Source: an uncultured Alistipes sp.
Lineage (GTDB): Bacteria; Bacteroidota; Bacteroidia; Bacteroidales; Rikenellaceae
Assembly: GCF_902388705.1 (NCBI RefSeq)
Contig: NZ_CABMQJ010000006.1
Span: forward strand, 79,475-143,474
Direction: 5' to 3'
DNA: 64,000 nucleotides
Part shown: positions 36,110 to 44,554 of the stretch, piece by piece
Layout of the letters: each line of letters begins with the position of its first letter
How positions within the stretch are numbered: position 1 is the stretch's first letter
The notes under the pieces: model-generated
Told to the model about the DNA's origin: nothing
What the model saw: the letters and a program-made list of their open reading frames with translations, nothing else
Database searches by the model: none
Made by a program: the position numbers and the translations under genes

Positions 36110-36458
36110 CACGCCCCCAGCTTCCGTGAGCGGCACACGGCCCGTGAGGACACGGCCCGGAACATCCTCACGGACAAAAAAAACCGCCGGTTCACCGACC
36201 CTGCGGACAATTACGAGGGGGGGGGTGACATTTCCCGACGGCCCCGTCCTTCCCGCACCAGATACGGACTTGGTCGTGACCGGTGTGAGGGCCTATACGG
36301 GCCGGAGAGTTGAGAACAGGCGACAGGCAAAAGCGCGCCATCTCCGGATAAGCGAGCAGGCAGGGCGGAATCCGATAACGATTCCGCCCTGCCTGCAATA
36401 ACCGGATTTCCAGGCCCTGTCCGGGGTCAAATCACCGGATATCGAAACCGCCCCGTTA
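36110..36458. other. Gene-free stretch with two inverted repeats
   Basis: No credible reading frame is seen. A 9-bp inverted repeat CCGTGAGGA/TCCTCACGG lies at 36142-36173 and a perfect 17-bp hairpin at 36356-36396. A run of Gs occurs near 36219. Confidence 0.6.
36356..36396. repeat. Perfect 17-bp inverted repeat
   Basis: GCAGGCAGGGCGGAATC and its exact reverse complement flank CGATAAC. No T-run follows on either strand, so it is not a classical terminator; it may act as a processing or stability structure for the DUF4252 operon mRNA, which ends at 36459. Confidence 0.7.
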
Positions 36459-36938
36459 TTACTTGGGGCGAATCGACGAAAGCCGCGCCACCTGCCGCAG
36501 GTCGAACACCCCGTAGATATTCACCACGACCGTTTCTTTCACGCCGTAGGTAATCATCACCAGCTCCGACTTGACCGACATCGCAGTTTCACGGATATAG
36601 AATTTGGTGGTCTGGCCGTTTTCCGTGCCGGAGGTCACCGGATGGAACTTCCGGTCGGCGGCAACGGCGGCCTCTGCATCCCGGACGAACTGCGCCCCGT
36701 CGCCCTCCTTGAGGGCGATGATACGGATATACTGAATATCCTCCAACAGCACGGCGAGTCCCTTGTCCCCCCTTTCTGCGGCCTGACGGCTCATCATCTG
36801 CATCATCTTCTGCTCGAGCTGCACGCTCGTGTAGCCCCCGGCCGCCGCATAACGCCCGAAAAAGTCGTTCACGGCATTGCTCTGGGCCGCAACCAGCTGC
36901 GGAAGAAGCAGTATCAATATCAACAACAATCGTTTCAT
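36459..36938 (-). CDS. DUF4252 secreted protein
   Basis: 159 residues from the ATG at 36938, with signal peptide MKRLLLILILLLPQLVAA. The mature protein is a compact alpha/beta domain with EDIQYIRIIALKEGDG and KSELVMITYGVKETVVVNIYG, the DUF4252 signature. DUF4252 genes are frequent partners of ECF sigma-factor operons in Bacteroidetes; function unknown. It is the last gene of the sigma/anti-sigma/OMP unit. Confidence 0.85.
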   Translation of the reverse strand: MKRLLLILILLLPQLVAAQSNAVNDFFGRYAAAGGYTSVQLEQKMMQMMSRQAAERGDKGLAVLLEDIQYIRIIALKEGDGAQFVRDAEAAVAADRKFHPVTSGTENGQTTKFYIRETAMSVKSELVMITYGVKETVVVNIYGVFDLRQVARLSSIRPK

Positions 36939-36955
36939 AATCGTTCCGGATAAAA

Positions 36956-37858
36956 TTACAGGGAAAGCGTGTAGGAAAAACCGAACGAGAAAGTATGGCA
37001 TGCGGGACCCGCATTGTTTTTAAACAGCGGCGTCAGTCCGTACCGGCCGTAAAAGCCGAACCCGCGGTAGGCGACCGACGCCCCCAGGCCGAACTGGTAA
37101 GACCGGAAACCGGAGAGGCTGTTTTTCTCTTTGGGTTTCTTGTAGATTGCATCGGCCCCCAGCAGGAAGTCGGAATAGGCGACAGCCGTAATGCGGAAAT
37201 GCTTTGCAGGCCTGTAGATCAGCCGCACGGGGAGGCCGAGCGACGATGTGACGACTTTCGATTTATCGGCAGGCTCGTCCAACGCCACGGGAACGATACG
37301 TCCGTCCCGGTTGCCGAGCGTGATGCCGTTGTCGGCCAGGCGGAAATTATCGAGCGTATACTGGAAGCCGAGGCCGAGGCTCAACGTGCGGCTCCGGTTC
37401 AGCGACAGGCATAGCTGCACCGCCGAGAAGCTGAAATGGAACGACGGGCCCAGCCGCTGGTCGAGGAAGTCCTTTTCACCGGGTGCGTAGTCCGAATAAT
37501 CGACGCCCGTCAGCTGTGTAAAACCGAATTCCATATCGCTCAGGATATTGAGTTCGACACGGGGCGATTTCAGCTCCATTTTCTGCATCGGCGTATGGCC
37601 CAGCGTAAGGCCGAACCCGGCCACCTCGAGCACCACGCTGCCGTCGTTTCCCCCTTCGCGCAGCGTCACCAGCCCGCTGTCCATCGCATCGATCCGCCGC
37701 AGCGTGTCAATCCCCACCGAATCGCGGTTCACCGTTTCGATATTCAGCCGCCGGCCGTCCGCGCGACGGTAGTAGCGCATCGAATCGGTACGCTGGGCCG
37801 CCGCAGGAAGCAGCGCAAACAGGAGCAGCAGCCCTGTGATTACAAGTTGTTTTTTCAT
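36956..37858 (-). CDS. Outer-membrane beta-barrel protein
   Basis: 300 residues with signal peptide MKKQLVITGLLLLFALLPAAAQ. After a short periplasmic region the mature part alternates aromatic/hydrophobic strands (LCLSLNRSRTLSLGLGFQYT, FRITAVAYSDFLLGA, YQFGLGASVAYRGFGFYGRY) and ends in FSFGFSYTLSL, a barrel terminal strand. It probably resembles the PorT/OmpW-like small barrels. It lies between the anti-sigma-like gene and DUF4252 in the ECF operon. Confidence 0.82.
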   Translation of the reverse strand: MKKQLVITGLLLLFALLPAAAQRTDSMRYYRRADGRRLNIETVNRDSVGIDTLRRIDAMDSGLVTLREGGNDGSVVLEVAGFGLTLGHTPMQKMELKSPRVELNILSDMEFGFTQLTGVDYSDYAPGEKDFLDQRLGPSFHFSFSAVQLCLSLNRSRTLSLGLGFQYTLDNFRLADNGITLGNRDGRIVPVALDEPADKSKVVTSSLGLPVRLIYRPAKHFRITAVAYSDFLLGADAIYKKPKEKNSLSGFRSYQFGLGASVAYRGFGFYGRYGLTPLFKNNAGPACHTFSFGFSYTLSL

Positions 37859-37872
37859 GGCAATATCCGTTT

Positions 37873-38310
37873 TTAATCGTTTTCAATCAATTCATCGACA
37901 ATCACCCCGGGATCGCTGAACTCCGAAAATGCCTGCAGGTAAACCGTCGCCTGTAGGGCAACCTCTTTGTCATAGACCGCCACCCCGTCGATATAACAAT
38001 AGGGCCTGCGCAGGTACTCCACGCACAGGAAAAGTCCCAACACCACGGCTGCAGCCGCAGCCATGCCGCACAGCCGCAGGGTCATACGCCTTGCGGCAGG
38101 GTTGTTACCGGCAGGCCTGCGGGCTGCGGGCAAACGCTCCGCAGCAAGTCCGTCCATACCGCAGAACATCGTGCGGGCATACAGCAGGCTGGCATCCACC
38201 TCATCCTCCATCTGGAAATAGGCGCGCAGTTCGGCCTCTTCGTCGTCGGTCGTCCGTGCGTCAAAATAGCACTCCAGCAACTTTTCAATCCTTTCTTTCC
38301 GCTCTTTCAT
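37873..38310 (-). CDS. Putative membrane-anchored anti-sigma factor
   Basis: 145 residues: an N-terminal cytoplasmic helical region (KERIEKLLECYFDARTTDDEEAELRAYF) of the kind found in anti-sigma factors, one membrane span (about 77-96), and a periplasmic tail with VAVYDKEVALQATVYLQAF. The gene overlaps the sigma-factor gene by 26 bases, the usual arrangement for a cognate pair. No zinc-binding anti-sigma motif (HxxxCxxC) is present, so it is of the Bacteroidetes short type. Function by context. Confidence 0.7.
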   Translation of the reverse strand: MKERKERIEKLLECYFDARTTDDEEAELRAYFQMEDEVDASLLYARTMFCGMDGLAAERLPAARRPAGNNPAARRMTLRLCGMAAAAAVVLGLFLCVEYLRRPYCYIDGVAVYDKEVALQATVYLQAFSEFSDPGVIVDELIEND

Positions 38311-38803
38311 CGTCCATCATTTTTTTCAGTACCTCTCTCAATCCGCTACGGGCGCGGGAGAGAATCACACGCACCTGCGCTTCGTCGCACGCAACCATAC
38401 CGGCAATCTCATGGGTCGGGTAACCCTCGATATCTTTCAGGTGGAGCACCTCGCGCTGCCGCTGCGGCAACTCCGCCATGGCCCTGCGCACCAAATCGCG
38501 CGCCTCCCACTGCTCGGCTCCGCCCGACGACGAGCGCTCGGCCCATCCTGCCAGCACACCGTCACGCCGCTCACCGGCCCGCCGCCGGCGCAGGTTGTCG
38601 TAACAGCGGTTGCGCACGGCCGTCATCACGAAAGAAGCGATATTGCGGCAGCCGTCGAGCCGGCTGCGCTCCCGCCACAACCGCTCCAACAGGTCGTGCG
38701 TCACGTCTTCCGCCTCGTCGGCGCAGAGCAGCAGGCTCTGCGCATAGCGGAACATACGGTCGCGCAACGGTACCACATATCGGTCGAATTCGATTTCTTT
38801 CAT
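38285..38803 (-). CDS. ECF RNA polymerase sigma-70 factor
   Basis: 172 residues. Region 2 is seen in DRMFRYAQSLLLCADEAEDVTHDLLERLW (residues 12-40) and region 4 in LPQRQREVLHLKDIEGYPTHEIAGMVAC, the helix-turn-helix that reads the -35. It is the first gene of a four-gene minus-strand operon with a putative anti-sigma factor, a barrel protein and a DUF4252 protein. A role in sensing envelope state or auto-regulating this operon is inferred. Confidence 0.92.
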   Translation of the reverse strand: MKEIEFDRYVVPLRDRMFRYAQSLLLCADEAEDVTHDLLERLWRERSRLDGCRNIASFVMTAVRNRCYDNLRRRRAGERRDGVLAGWAERSSSGGAEQWEARDLVRRAMAELPQRQREVLHLKDIEGYPTHEIAGMVACDEAQVRVILSRARSGLREVLKKMMDDERAERKD

Positions 38804-38962
38804 TGTACTTGTAAGACGAAGCTAAAAGCCAAAACGCAACACCGGGAGCTCAAATATCGCTTTTTTTTCGTCCGCCCCACCCTTTTTGCCCCGGATTCGC
38901 AGCGACTATTATATAGGTATGAAAAAAAATCGATGTTTTTTGCAAAAATTTAGTACTTTGCA

Positions 38963-38993
38963 TTGCATAATACTAAAAACTGTATTATATTTG
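38963..38993 (+). promoter_or_regulatory. Promoter of the PspC/PadR/GIN operon
   Basis: TATATTTG at 38986-38993 and TTG at 38963-38965 with 20 bases between; the first gene starts at 39050. Confidence 0.62.
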
Positions 38994-38999
38994 TAATAC
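38969..38999. promoter_or_regulatory. Three-half-site operator candidate for PadR
   Basis: AATAC, GTATT, AATAC occur at 38969, 38982 and 38995, each separated by exactly 8 bases, forming two overlapping palindromes. The first extends to 7-bp arms (ATAATAC/GTATTAT). PadR family operators typically have inverted half-sites spaced by 8 bases, and the sites cover the promoter. Confidence 0.6.
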
Positions 39000-39049
39000 C
39001 AAAGTAGTAGTAAACCGGAAATATTAACCCTAAAAATACCTTTACGACT

Positions 39050-39571
39050 ATGAAAGAAACAGTTAACGTCAATATCGGCTCGCAGGCATTCACCCTCGAC
39101 GAAGATGCCTACCGCGTGCTCCGGAGTTATCTCGAAGACATACGCAGCCGCCTGCCCGAATACGATACCGAAACCATGGGCGACATCGAGGTTCGCATCG
39201 CCGAGATCTTCCGCGAAATCGTTTCCTCGCCGATGCGGGTCATCACCCTCGACACGGTACGCGCGGCGATGCACCGGATGGGTGCGCCCTCGGACTTCGG
39301 CGAACGCCGCGGCAGCGCCGCACCCGCGGAAGACGAAGAGGCTGCGGAAGCGGAGCCCCGCAAGCTTTACCGGTCGCGCACCGACCGTTCGATTGCAGGC
39401 ATCTGCGGCGGACTGGCCGAATTCTTCAAGGTCGACGTGACGGTACTGCGCCTCATCACCCTGTTCCTGATACTTTTCGGCGGACTATCCATCTGGGCCT
39501 ATATCATCCTCTGGATCATCATCCCGGAACAGCCCGCCCCGAAATTCAATATAAACCGTAAAAAAAGATAA
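39050..39571 (+). CDS. PspC-domain membrane protein
   Basis: 173 residues: an N-terminal soluble domain (about 1-95) found also at the start of the 438-residue PspC protein of this operon (shared VNIGSQAFTLDEDAYRVL and IEVRIAEI), then a PspC domain (about 105-160) with LYRSRTDRSIAGICGGLAEFF and two hydrophobic stretches. PspC proteins act in membrane-stress responses. The last residues are basic. It is the first gene of a five-gene operon, 3 bases ahead of a minimal PspC protein. Confidence 0.88.
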   Translation: MKETVNVNIGSQAFTLDEDAYRVLRSYLEDIRSRLPEYDTETMGDIEVRIAEIFREIVSSPMRVITLDTVRAAMHRMGAPSDFGERRGSAAPAEDEEAAEAEPRKLYRSRTDRSIAGICGGLAEFFKVDVTVLRLITLFLILFGGLSIWAYIILWIIIPEQPAPKFNINRKKR

Positions 39572-39574
39572 ACC

Positions 39575-39784
39575 ATGGCAACGAACAACACCAAAAGACT
39601 TTACCGCGTGTCCGACGGCATCATAGCCGGCGTCTGCGGCGGACTGGCCGAATTTTTCGGACTCGACGCATCACTCATACGCATCGCAACCCTGATTCTC
39701 GTACTTTTCGGCGGACTTTCGCTCTGGGTTTACATCATCCTCTGGCTGATCGTACCGAAAGCACCGAAGCGATTAACCGAATAA
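39575..39784 (+). CDS. Minimal PspC-domain protein
   Basis: 69 residues that are nearly only a PspC domain: LYRVSDGIIAGVCGGLAEFF, LRIATLILVLFGGLSLWVYI-type membrane strands, and a short basic tail. It closely repeats the PspC part of the preceding gene and probably arose by duplication. It likely interacts with the other PspC proteins at the inner membrane. Confidence 0.85.
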   Translation: MATNNTKRLYRVSDGIIAGVCGGLAEFFGLDASLIRIATLILVLFGGLSLWVYIILWLIVPKAPKRLTE

Positions 39785-39790
39785 AGCATT

Positions 39791-40123
39791 ATGGCTGAAG
39801 ACAACGTAAAAGCGCAAATGCGCAAAGGAATCCTGGAGTACTGCATCCTCGCCATTCTCTCCCGCGAAGATTCGTATGCTCCGAAGATCATCGCCGAACT
39901 CAAAGAGGCCGAGATGATCGTAGTCGAGGGTACGCTGTACCCGATCCTCACCCGGCAAAAGAACTCGGGACTTCTGACCTACCGTTGGGAAGAATCCCCA
40001 CAGGGACCGCCCCGCAAGTACTACACGCTGACCGAAAAGGGACGCGAATACCTCAAAACCCTCGATGAGGCCTGGGACGAACTGGTGGGACAGATACAAG
40101 TCATTCGTCACGGAAAACAATAA
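39791..40123 (+). CDS. PadR-family transcriptional regulator
   Basis: 110 residues, the winged-helix PadR fold: RKGILEYCILAILSREDSYAPKIIAEL at the start (helix-turn-helix), VVEGTLYPILTRQKNSGLL wing and recognition segment, and YYTLTEKGREYLKTL at the end. Small PadR repressors are placed with PspC/GIN genes in many Bacteroidetes and Firmicutes and probably autoregulate them. The palindromes in the promoter are candidate binding sites. Confidence 0.92.
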   Translation: MAEDNVKAQMRKGILEYCILAILSREDSYAPKIIAELKEAEMIVVEGTLYPILTRQKNSGLLTYRWEESPQGPPRKYYTLTEKGREYLKTLDEAWDELVGQIQVIRHGKQ

Positions 40124-40142
40124 CCCTTAAATAATTACAACC

Positions 40143-40946
40143 ATGAAAAGAATACTTTTGATCGCAGTCCTGCTGGGCGCCATGATCACCGCAACCACAT
40201 ATTTCGTCTGCATCGCAGCGCCCTCCGTCCTCTTCGGGAAAGGCCTCAAAGGCAGCGGCAACATCATCTCGCGCACCATCGACGCCCCGGCTTTCGATCA
40301 GGTGGACGCCGCGCGCGCCGTGAAAGTCGTCATCACCGACAAGGCGACCGACAAAATCACCATCGAGGCCGACGACAACATCATGGACTATGTGGAGGTC
40401 AAAGCCAAAGGCGGCCGGCTGACGGCAAGCATCGACAAATCGATTAACAACGTTTCGAACGCGAACGTAACCGTCACCATCCCGGCCAACGGCCGTATCC
40501 GGTCGCTCGACGCGTCGAGCGCCGCAAAAATCACGGGCGACGCCCTCCTCACGGCCGACAAATTCTCGATTGACGCTTCGAGCGCTGCAAAAATCGAGGT
40601 GGCCGTAAAAGCCGCAGAGTGCCGGGTAGCCGCATCGAGCGCTTCGAAAATCGAAGCCGAAATCAATGCGACCTCCTGCACGGTGGATGCGTCCAGCGCC
40701 TCGAAAATCACGCTGAAAGGCTCGGCGGCAACGTGCAACATCGACATGAGTTCGGCCTCGAAACTCTCCGCCGGGGATTTCGCAGTCGCCGACTGCTCCG
40801 TCAGCACGTCGAGCGCCGCAAAGGCCACGGTCAACTGTACGGGCAAACTCCGCGCCGACGCGTCGAGCGGCAGCTCGGTTCGCTATACGGGCGACTGCCA
40901 GACCAGCATCAGCAAGTCGAGCGGCGGCAGCGTCGGCAGAAACTAA
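40143..40946 (+). CDS. DUF2807 (head-GIN) secreted or anchored protein
   Basis: 267 residues with a hydrophobic N-terminal segment (about 3-23), then the GIN domain beginning at SRTIDAPAFDQVDAARAVKVVI. From about residue 120 a regular ladder of seven units of about 20 residues, each carrying a DASSAxK-type motif, implies a beta-helix. GIN proteins are extracytoplasmic and their function is uncertain; PspC association suggests envelope stress. It is 19 bases from the PadR gene and 18 from the next PspC gene. Confidence 0.85.
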   Translation: MKRILLIAVLLGAMITATTYFVCIAAPSVLFGKGLKGSGNIISRTIDAPAFDQVDAARAVKVVITDKATDKITIEADDNIMDYVEVKAKGGRLTASIDKSINNVSNANVTVTIPANGRIRSLDASSAAKITGDALLTADKFSIDASSAAKIEVAVKAAECRVAASSASKIEAEINATSCTVDASSASKITLKGSAATCNIDMSSASKLSAGDFAVADCSVSTSSAAKATVNCTGKLRADASSGSSVRYTGDCQTSISKSSGGSVGRN

Positions 40947-40964
40947 TCCTCAAACGACACAACC

Positions 40965-42281
40965 ATGAAAGAGGTTAAAAAATGCAGCATATCGGGCGTG
41001 GCGTTCACCATGGACACCGACGCTTACCAGGAGTTGGAGGTTTACCTCGAAAGCCTGAAAAAGACCTACAGGGACACCCCCGACGGAGCGGAAATCGTCG
41101 CCGACATCGAGGCCCGCATCGCAGAGTTGATTCTCTCGGCGCAAAACAACGACCGGGTAGTCGAGAAACCACTGATTCTGAACATCATCCGGCAGATGGG
41201 CACCGCAGAGGACATCTCCGAGGAGAGCACCGACAAATCCCCCGACGAACCACGCATTCCGCGCCGCCTCTACCGCGACACGGAGAACGCCAAACTGGGC
41301 GGCGTCTGCGCCGGCATCGGCAAATATTTCGACGTCGATCCCGTATGGGTGCGGCTGGGCATGTTCCTGCCGATGTTCCTCTCGTTCCTGCAGTGGATTC
41401 CGTTCATGCACTGGACCGGCCCGATGATGGGCAACCTGTTCGGCATCTTCATCATCTGCTACATCATCATGTGGTTCGCCGTGCCGGCAGCCCGCACGGC
41501 CCGGCAGAAACTCGAAATGAACGGCGAGAAAATCACCGCACAGTCGATTCGCGAAACCACGGAAGCCGCATCGAGCTGCGACCCCGACGTGAAAGCCAAA
41601 CCGATCGTGGCTGAAGCCGTATCGGTATTCGGCAAGGTGGTACTGATTCTACTCAAGCTCTTTGCCGGACTGCTCGTATTCGGGCTCATCATGGGCGCCT
41701 GCGCCCTGATTATCGGGCTGTTCGCCATCGTCATTGGCGGCGGCGGCGTGCTCGCCCCCTTCTTCCCGCTGGGCATGACGCTCTGGGTACCGATTCTCGG
41801 CATATTTATTGTATTGATTCCGGTAATACTGCTCATTTACGTACTGATGTGCCTCATCGCTTCGCGTAAGCCCGGAGGCGCGACCGTGCTGGTCATCTTC
41901 CTGCTCTGGCTCGTAAGCTTCATCGCATGTGCGTGCATCGCCATCCGGGAGGACGTGGGCGATCGGTTCCGCACCAAGCGCAACGTGATCGAACGGGTGC
42001 TCAACACCGAGGTAGTCATCGACAACGACACGACGACGGTCGAGAAGCTGCTGAAGGAATACGACAGCCAGAATGTCATCGAGGACGGTCAGAAAACGCT
42101 GCACATCAGCGTTCCGGAGAAGTCCATCGACATTACGATCGACAAGGACAAGGCCGGACTGGAGGTGAAAGCCGACGGCAAACGGGTGCAGATACAGACC
42201 GGCAAAGGCAAAAAGGCATCGGAGGAAGTCGATACCGGCAAAACCGCCGAAACAGACACGGCGCAGGAGCAGACCGAATAA
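40965..42281 (+). CDS. Long PspC-domain protein with multi-span core and C-terminal domain
   Basis: 438 residues. Residues about 1-90 form the same N-terminal domain as in the 173-residue PspC protein. PspC follows (about 100-175, LYRDTENAKLGGVCAGIGKYF) and then a membrane region with three more spans (about 220-330). The C-terminal domain (about 330-410) has VVIDNDTTTVEKLLKEYDSQ and a low-complexity tail. It closes the operon, and a terminator follows. Confidence 0.85.
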   Translation: MKEVKKCSISGVAFTMDTDAYQELEVYLESLKKTYRDTPDGAEIVADIEARIAELILSAQNNDRVVEKPLILNIIRQMGTAEDISEESTDKSPDEPRIPRRLYRDTENAKLGGVCAGIGKYFDVDPVWVRLGMFLPMFLSFLQWIPFMHWTGPMMGNLFGIFIICYIIMWFAVPAARTARQKLEMNGEKITAQSIRETTEAASSCDPDVKAKPIVAEAVSVFGKVVLILLKLFAGLLVFGLIMGACALIIGLFAIVIGGGGVLAPFFPLGMTLWVPILGIFIVLIPVILLIYVLMCLIASRKPGGATVLVIFLLWLVSFIACACIAIREDVGDRFRTKRNVIERVLNTEVVIDNDTTTVEKLLKEYDSQNVIEDGQKTLHISVPEKSIDITIDKDKAGLEVKADGKRVQIQTGKGKKASEEVDTGKTAETDTAQEQTE

Positions 42282-42324
42282 GGCCATAGGCGTTAGGTAA
42301 AATAAAAAGTTTTTTTCAAAACGC

Positions 42325-42358
42325 AGGGCGGACCCACGGGTACCGCCCTCGTTTTTTT
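42325..42358 (+). terminator. Intrinsic terminator after the PspC operon
   Basis: AGGGCGG pairs with CCGCCCT around ACCCACGGGTA and is followed by CG and TTTTTTT. Confidence 0.82.
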
Positions 42359-42386
42359 GAAATATTTAAAAAAGTTACTATCTTTG
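42357..42386 (+). promoter_or_regulatory. Promoter of pfkA
   Basis: TATCTTTG at 42379-42386 with TTG at 42357-42359 (19-base spacer), directly behind the preceding terminator. Confidence 0.65.
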
Positions 42387-42414
42387 AACGATTTTGTTTT
42401 TTAAACGAAAAACT

Positions 42415-43395
42415 ATGGCTGGCATCAAATGCATCGGCATTCTCACATCGGGAGGCGACGCCCCCGGCATGAATGCGGCGATACGCGCGGTAACCCGCAG
42501 CGCAATCTATAACGGATTCAAGGTAAAGGGTATCATGCGCGGATTCAAGGGACTCGTATTCAATGAAATCGTGGAATTCAAGTCCCAGAGCGTGAGCAAT
42601 ATCATCCAGCTGGGCGGCACCATCCTCAAGACGGCCCGCAGCCAGGAATTCACCACCGTCGAAGGCCGCAAGGCCGCGCACGACAACATGGTGGCAGCCG
42701 GAATCGACGCATTGGTGGTCATCGGCGGCGACGGGTCGCTGACCGGGGCCGGCATTTTCGCGGAAGAATACAACGTCCCGATTGTAGGACTTCCCGGAAC
42801 GATTGACAACGACTTGGGCGGCACCGACTCGACCATCGGCTACGACACGGCGCTGAATACAATCGTGGAGGCGGTCGACAAACTGCGCGACACGGCTTCG
42901 AGCCACGAGCGCCTCTTCTTCGTCGAGGTGATGGGACACACGGCCGGCTATCTGGCACTGAATAGCGCCATCGCCACGGGTTCCGAGGCGGCAATCATCC
43001 CCGAGATGGACACCGAGGTCGACCAACTGGCCGAGCTCATCAACAACGGATTCCGCAAGAGCAAGAACTCGGCAATCGTCATCGTGGCCGAGAACCCCAA
43101 GACGGGCGGCGCCACGGCCCTGGCCGAACGCGTCAAGAAAGAGTTCCCGCAGTACGACGCACGCGTCACGATCCTCGGCCACATCCAACGCGGAGGCTCG
43201 CCCACGGCCGTAGACCGCATCCTCGCCTCGCGCATGGGCGAAGCGGCCATCGAGGCGATTCTCGACGGGCAGCGCAACGTGATGATCGGCACGATGAACG
43301 GCAAAATCGTCTACGTGCCGTTCGCCAAGGCCGTCAAGCACGACAAGGGCATCGACCGCAGGGACCTCGAACTGGTAAAAATACTCTCCATATAA
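42415..43395 (+). CDS. pfkA: ATP-dependent 6-phosphofructokinase
   Basis: Phosphorylates fructose 6-phosphate at the committed step of glycolysis. The 326-residue protein has the ATP site LTSGGDAPGMNAAIRAV, the GGDGSL loop (VVIGGDGSLTGA), the catalytic TIDND motif (PGTIDNDLGGTDSTIG), and substrate motifs VMGHTAGYL and GHIQRGGSPTAVDR. The GGDG pattern indicates ATP rather than pyrophosphate. The length matches bacterial PfkA. It lies 25 bases ahead of a PfkB-family kinase. Confidence 0.95.
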   Translation: MAGIKCIGILTSGGDAPGMNAAIRAVTRSAIYNGFKVKGIMRGFKGLVFNEIVEFKSQSVSNIIQLGGTILKTARSQEFTTVEGRKAAHDNMVAAGIDALVVIGGDGSLTGAGIFAEEYNVPIVGLPGTIDNDLGGTDSTIGYDTALNTIVEAVDKLRDTASSHERLFFVEVMGHTAGYLALNSAIATGSEAAIIPEMDTEVDQLAELINNGFRKSKNSAIVIVAENPKTGGATALAERVKKEFPQYDARVTILGHIQRGGSPTAVDRILASRMGEAAIEAILDGQRNVMIGTMNGKIVYVPFAKAVKHDKGIDRRDLELVKILSI

Positions 43396-43420
43396 TCAAT
43401 CACAATCCCGAACTTACCGA

Positions 43421-44422
43421 ATGAAACGTGTTATCGGCATCGGCAATGCCCTGACGGACATGCTGGTCAACCTGGAATCCGACTCCGTGCTGGGTCGCTT
43501 CAAACTCGCCAAGGGCTCGATGAGCCTCGTGGACACCAAATTGCAGACCGAAATTTCGAAATCCGTGGCGGGACTGCCCTACTCGCTGTCGCTCGGCGGC
43601 TCGGCGGGCAACACCATCCGCGCCATGGCCAAACTGGGCTGCGAGGTCGGGTTCATCGGCAAGGTGGGACAGGACACGACGGGCGACTTCTTCGTGCAGG
43701 CGCTCGACAACCTCGGCGTCGAGCCGGTTATCTTCCGCGGCACGAAACGTTCGGGCAAATGCGTATCGCTCATCTCGCCCGACGGCGAGCGCACGATGGT
43801 GACCTACCTCGGTGCGGCGCTCGAAATGACCGCCGAGGAGATCGAGCCTGCGATTTTCGACTCGTACGACTGCCTCTACATCGAGGGATACCTCGTGCAG
43901 GATCACGACCTGATCCGCAAGGCCGCAAAGACGGCGAAGGAGTGCGGGCTGAAAGTCGCCATCGATTTGGCCAGCTTCAACATCGTGGCCGAAAACCTCG
44001 AATTCCTGCGCAACCTCGTGCGGGATTTCGTCGACATCGTTTTCGCCAACGAGGACGAGGCCAAGACCTTTACCTGCGAAGCCGAGCCGCTGAACGCCCT
44101 GCAGAGCATCTCGGAGATATGCGAGCTGGCGGTCGTGAAAATCGGCATCAAGGGCGCCATGATCAAGCACGGCGACGAAGTGGTGCACGTCGGCATCATG
44201 GCCGCCGCCAAGCGCGTCGACACGACCGGGGCGGGCGACTTCTACGCCGCGGGCTTCCTCGCGGGACTCTGCGACGGACTGTCGCTGCGCCAGTGCGGCA
44301 CCATCGGCGCCATCACGGCCGGCAAGGTCATCGAAGTGGTCGGCACGACTTTCGGCGAAGAGGCCTGGGAAGATATTTCGCGGTTCGTGAACAAGGTCAA
44401 GAACGAGAAATACCTCTTCTGA
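43421..44422 (+). CDS. PfkB-family carbohydrate/nucleoside kinase (adenosine-kinase-like)
   Basis: 333 residues. N-terminal IGIGNALTDMLV, the substrate-binding LGGSAGNTIRAMAKLGCEVGFIGKVGQDTTGD signature (in part) at about 47-77, and the PfkB-2 motif with the catalytic Asp in DTTGAGDFYAAGFLAGL at about 267-283. Bacteroidetes homologues are annotated as adenosine kinase; the substrate here cannot be decided from sequence. It follows pfkA and is closed by a strong terminator. Confidence 0.88.
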   Translation: MKRVIGIGNALTDMLVNLESDSVLGRFKLAKGSMSLVDTKLQTEISKSVAGLPYSLSLGGSAGNTIRAMAKLGCEVGFIGKVGQDTTGDFFVQALDNLGVEPVIFRGTKRSGKCVSLISPDGERTMVTYLGAALEMTAEEIEPAIFDSYDCLYIEGYLVQDHDLIRKAAKTAKECGLKVAIDLASFNIVAENLEFLRNLVRDFVDIVFANEDEAKTFTCEAEPLNALQSISEICELAVVKIGIKGAMIKHGDEVVHVGIMAAAKRVDTTGAGDFYAAGFLAGLCDGLSLRQCGTIGAITAGKVIEVVGTTFGEEAWEDISRFVNKVKNEKYLF

Positions 44423-44441
44423 AAAGGGAAATACAAAACAG

Positions 44442-44470
44442 AACCGCAGTCTTACGGCTGCGGTTTTTTT
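44442..44470 (+). terminator. Intrinsic terminator after the PfkB-family gene
   Basis: AACCGCAG pairs with CTGCGGTT around an 8-base loop and is followed by a T-run. Confidence 0.9.
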
Positions 44471-44554
44471 ATCGCCGGAGCACAAAAACAAATGCGTGTT
44501 TCGGACAAAGCGGGGATTTTTATTGTTATTTTTACGGCATAAAATACCGTCGGG

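Noticed and set aside
36142..36173. Terminator from the CCGTGAGGA inverted repeat
   Set aside because: No T-run follows on either strand in the proper direction and there is no gene end close by.
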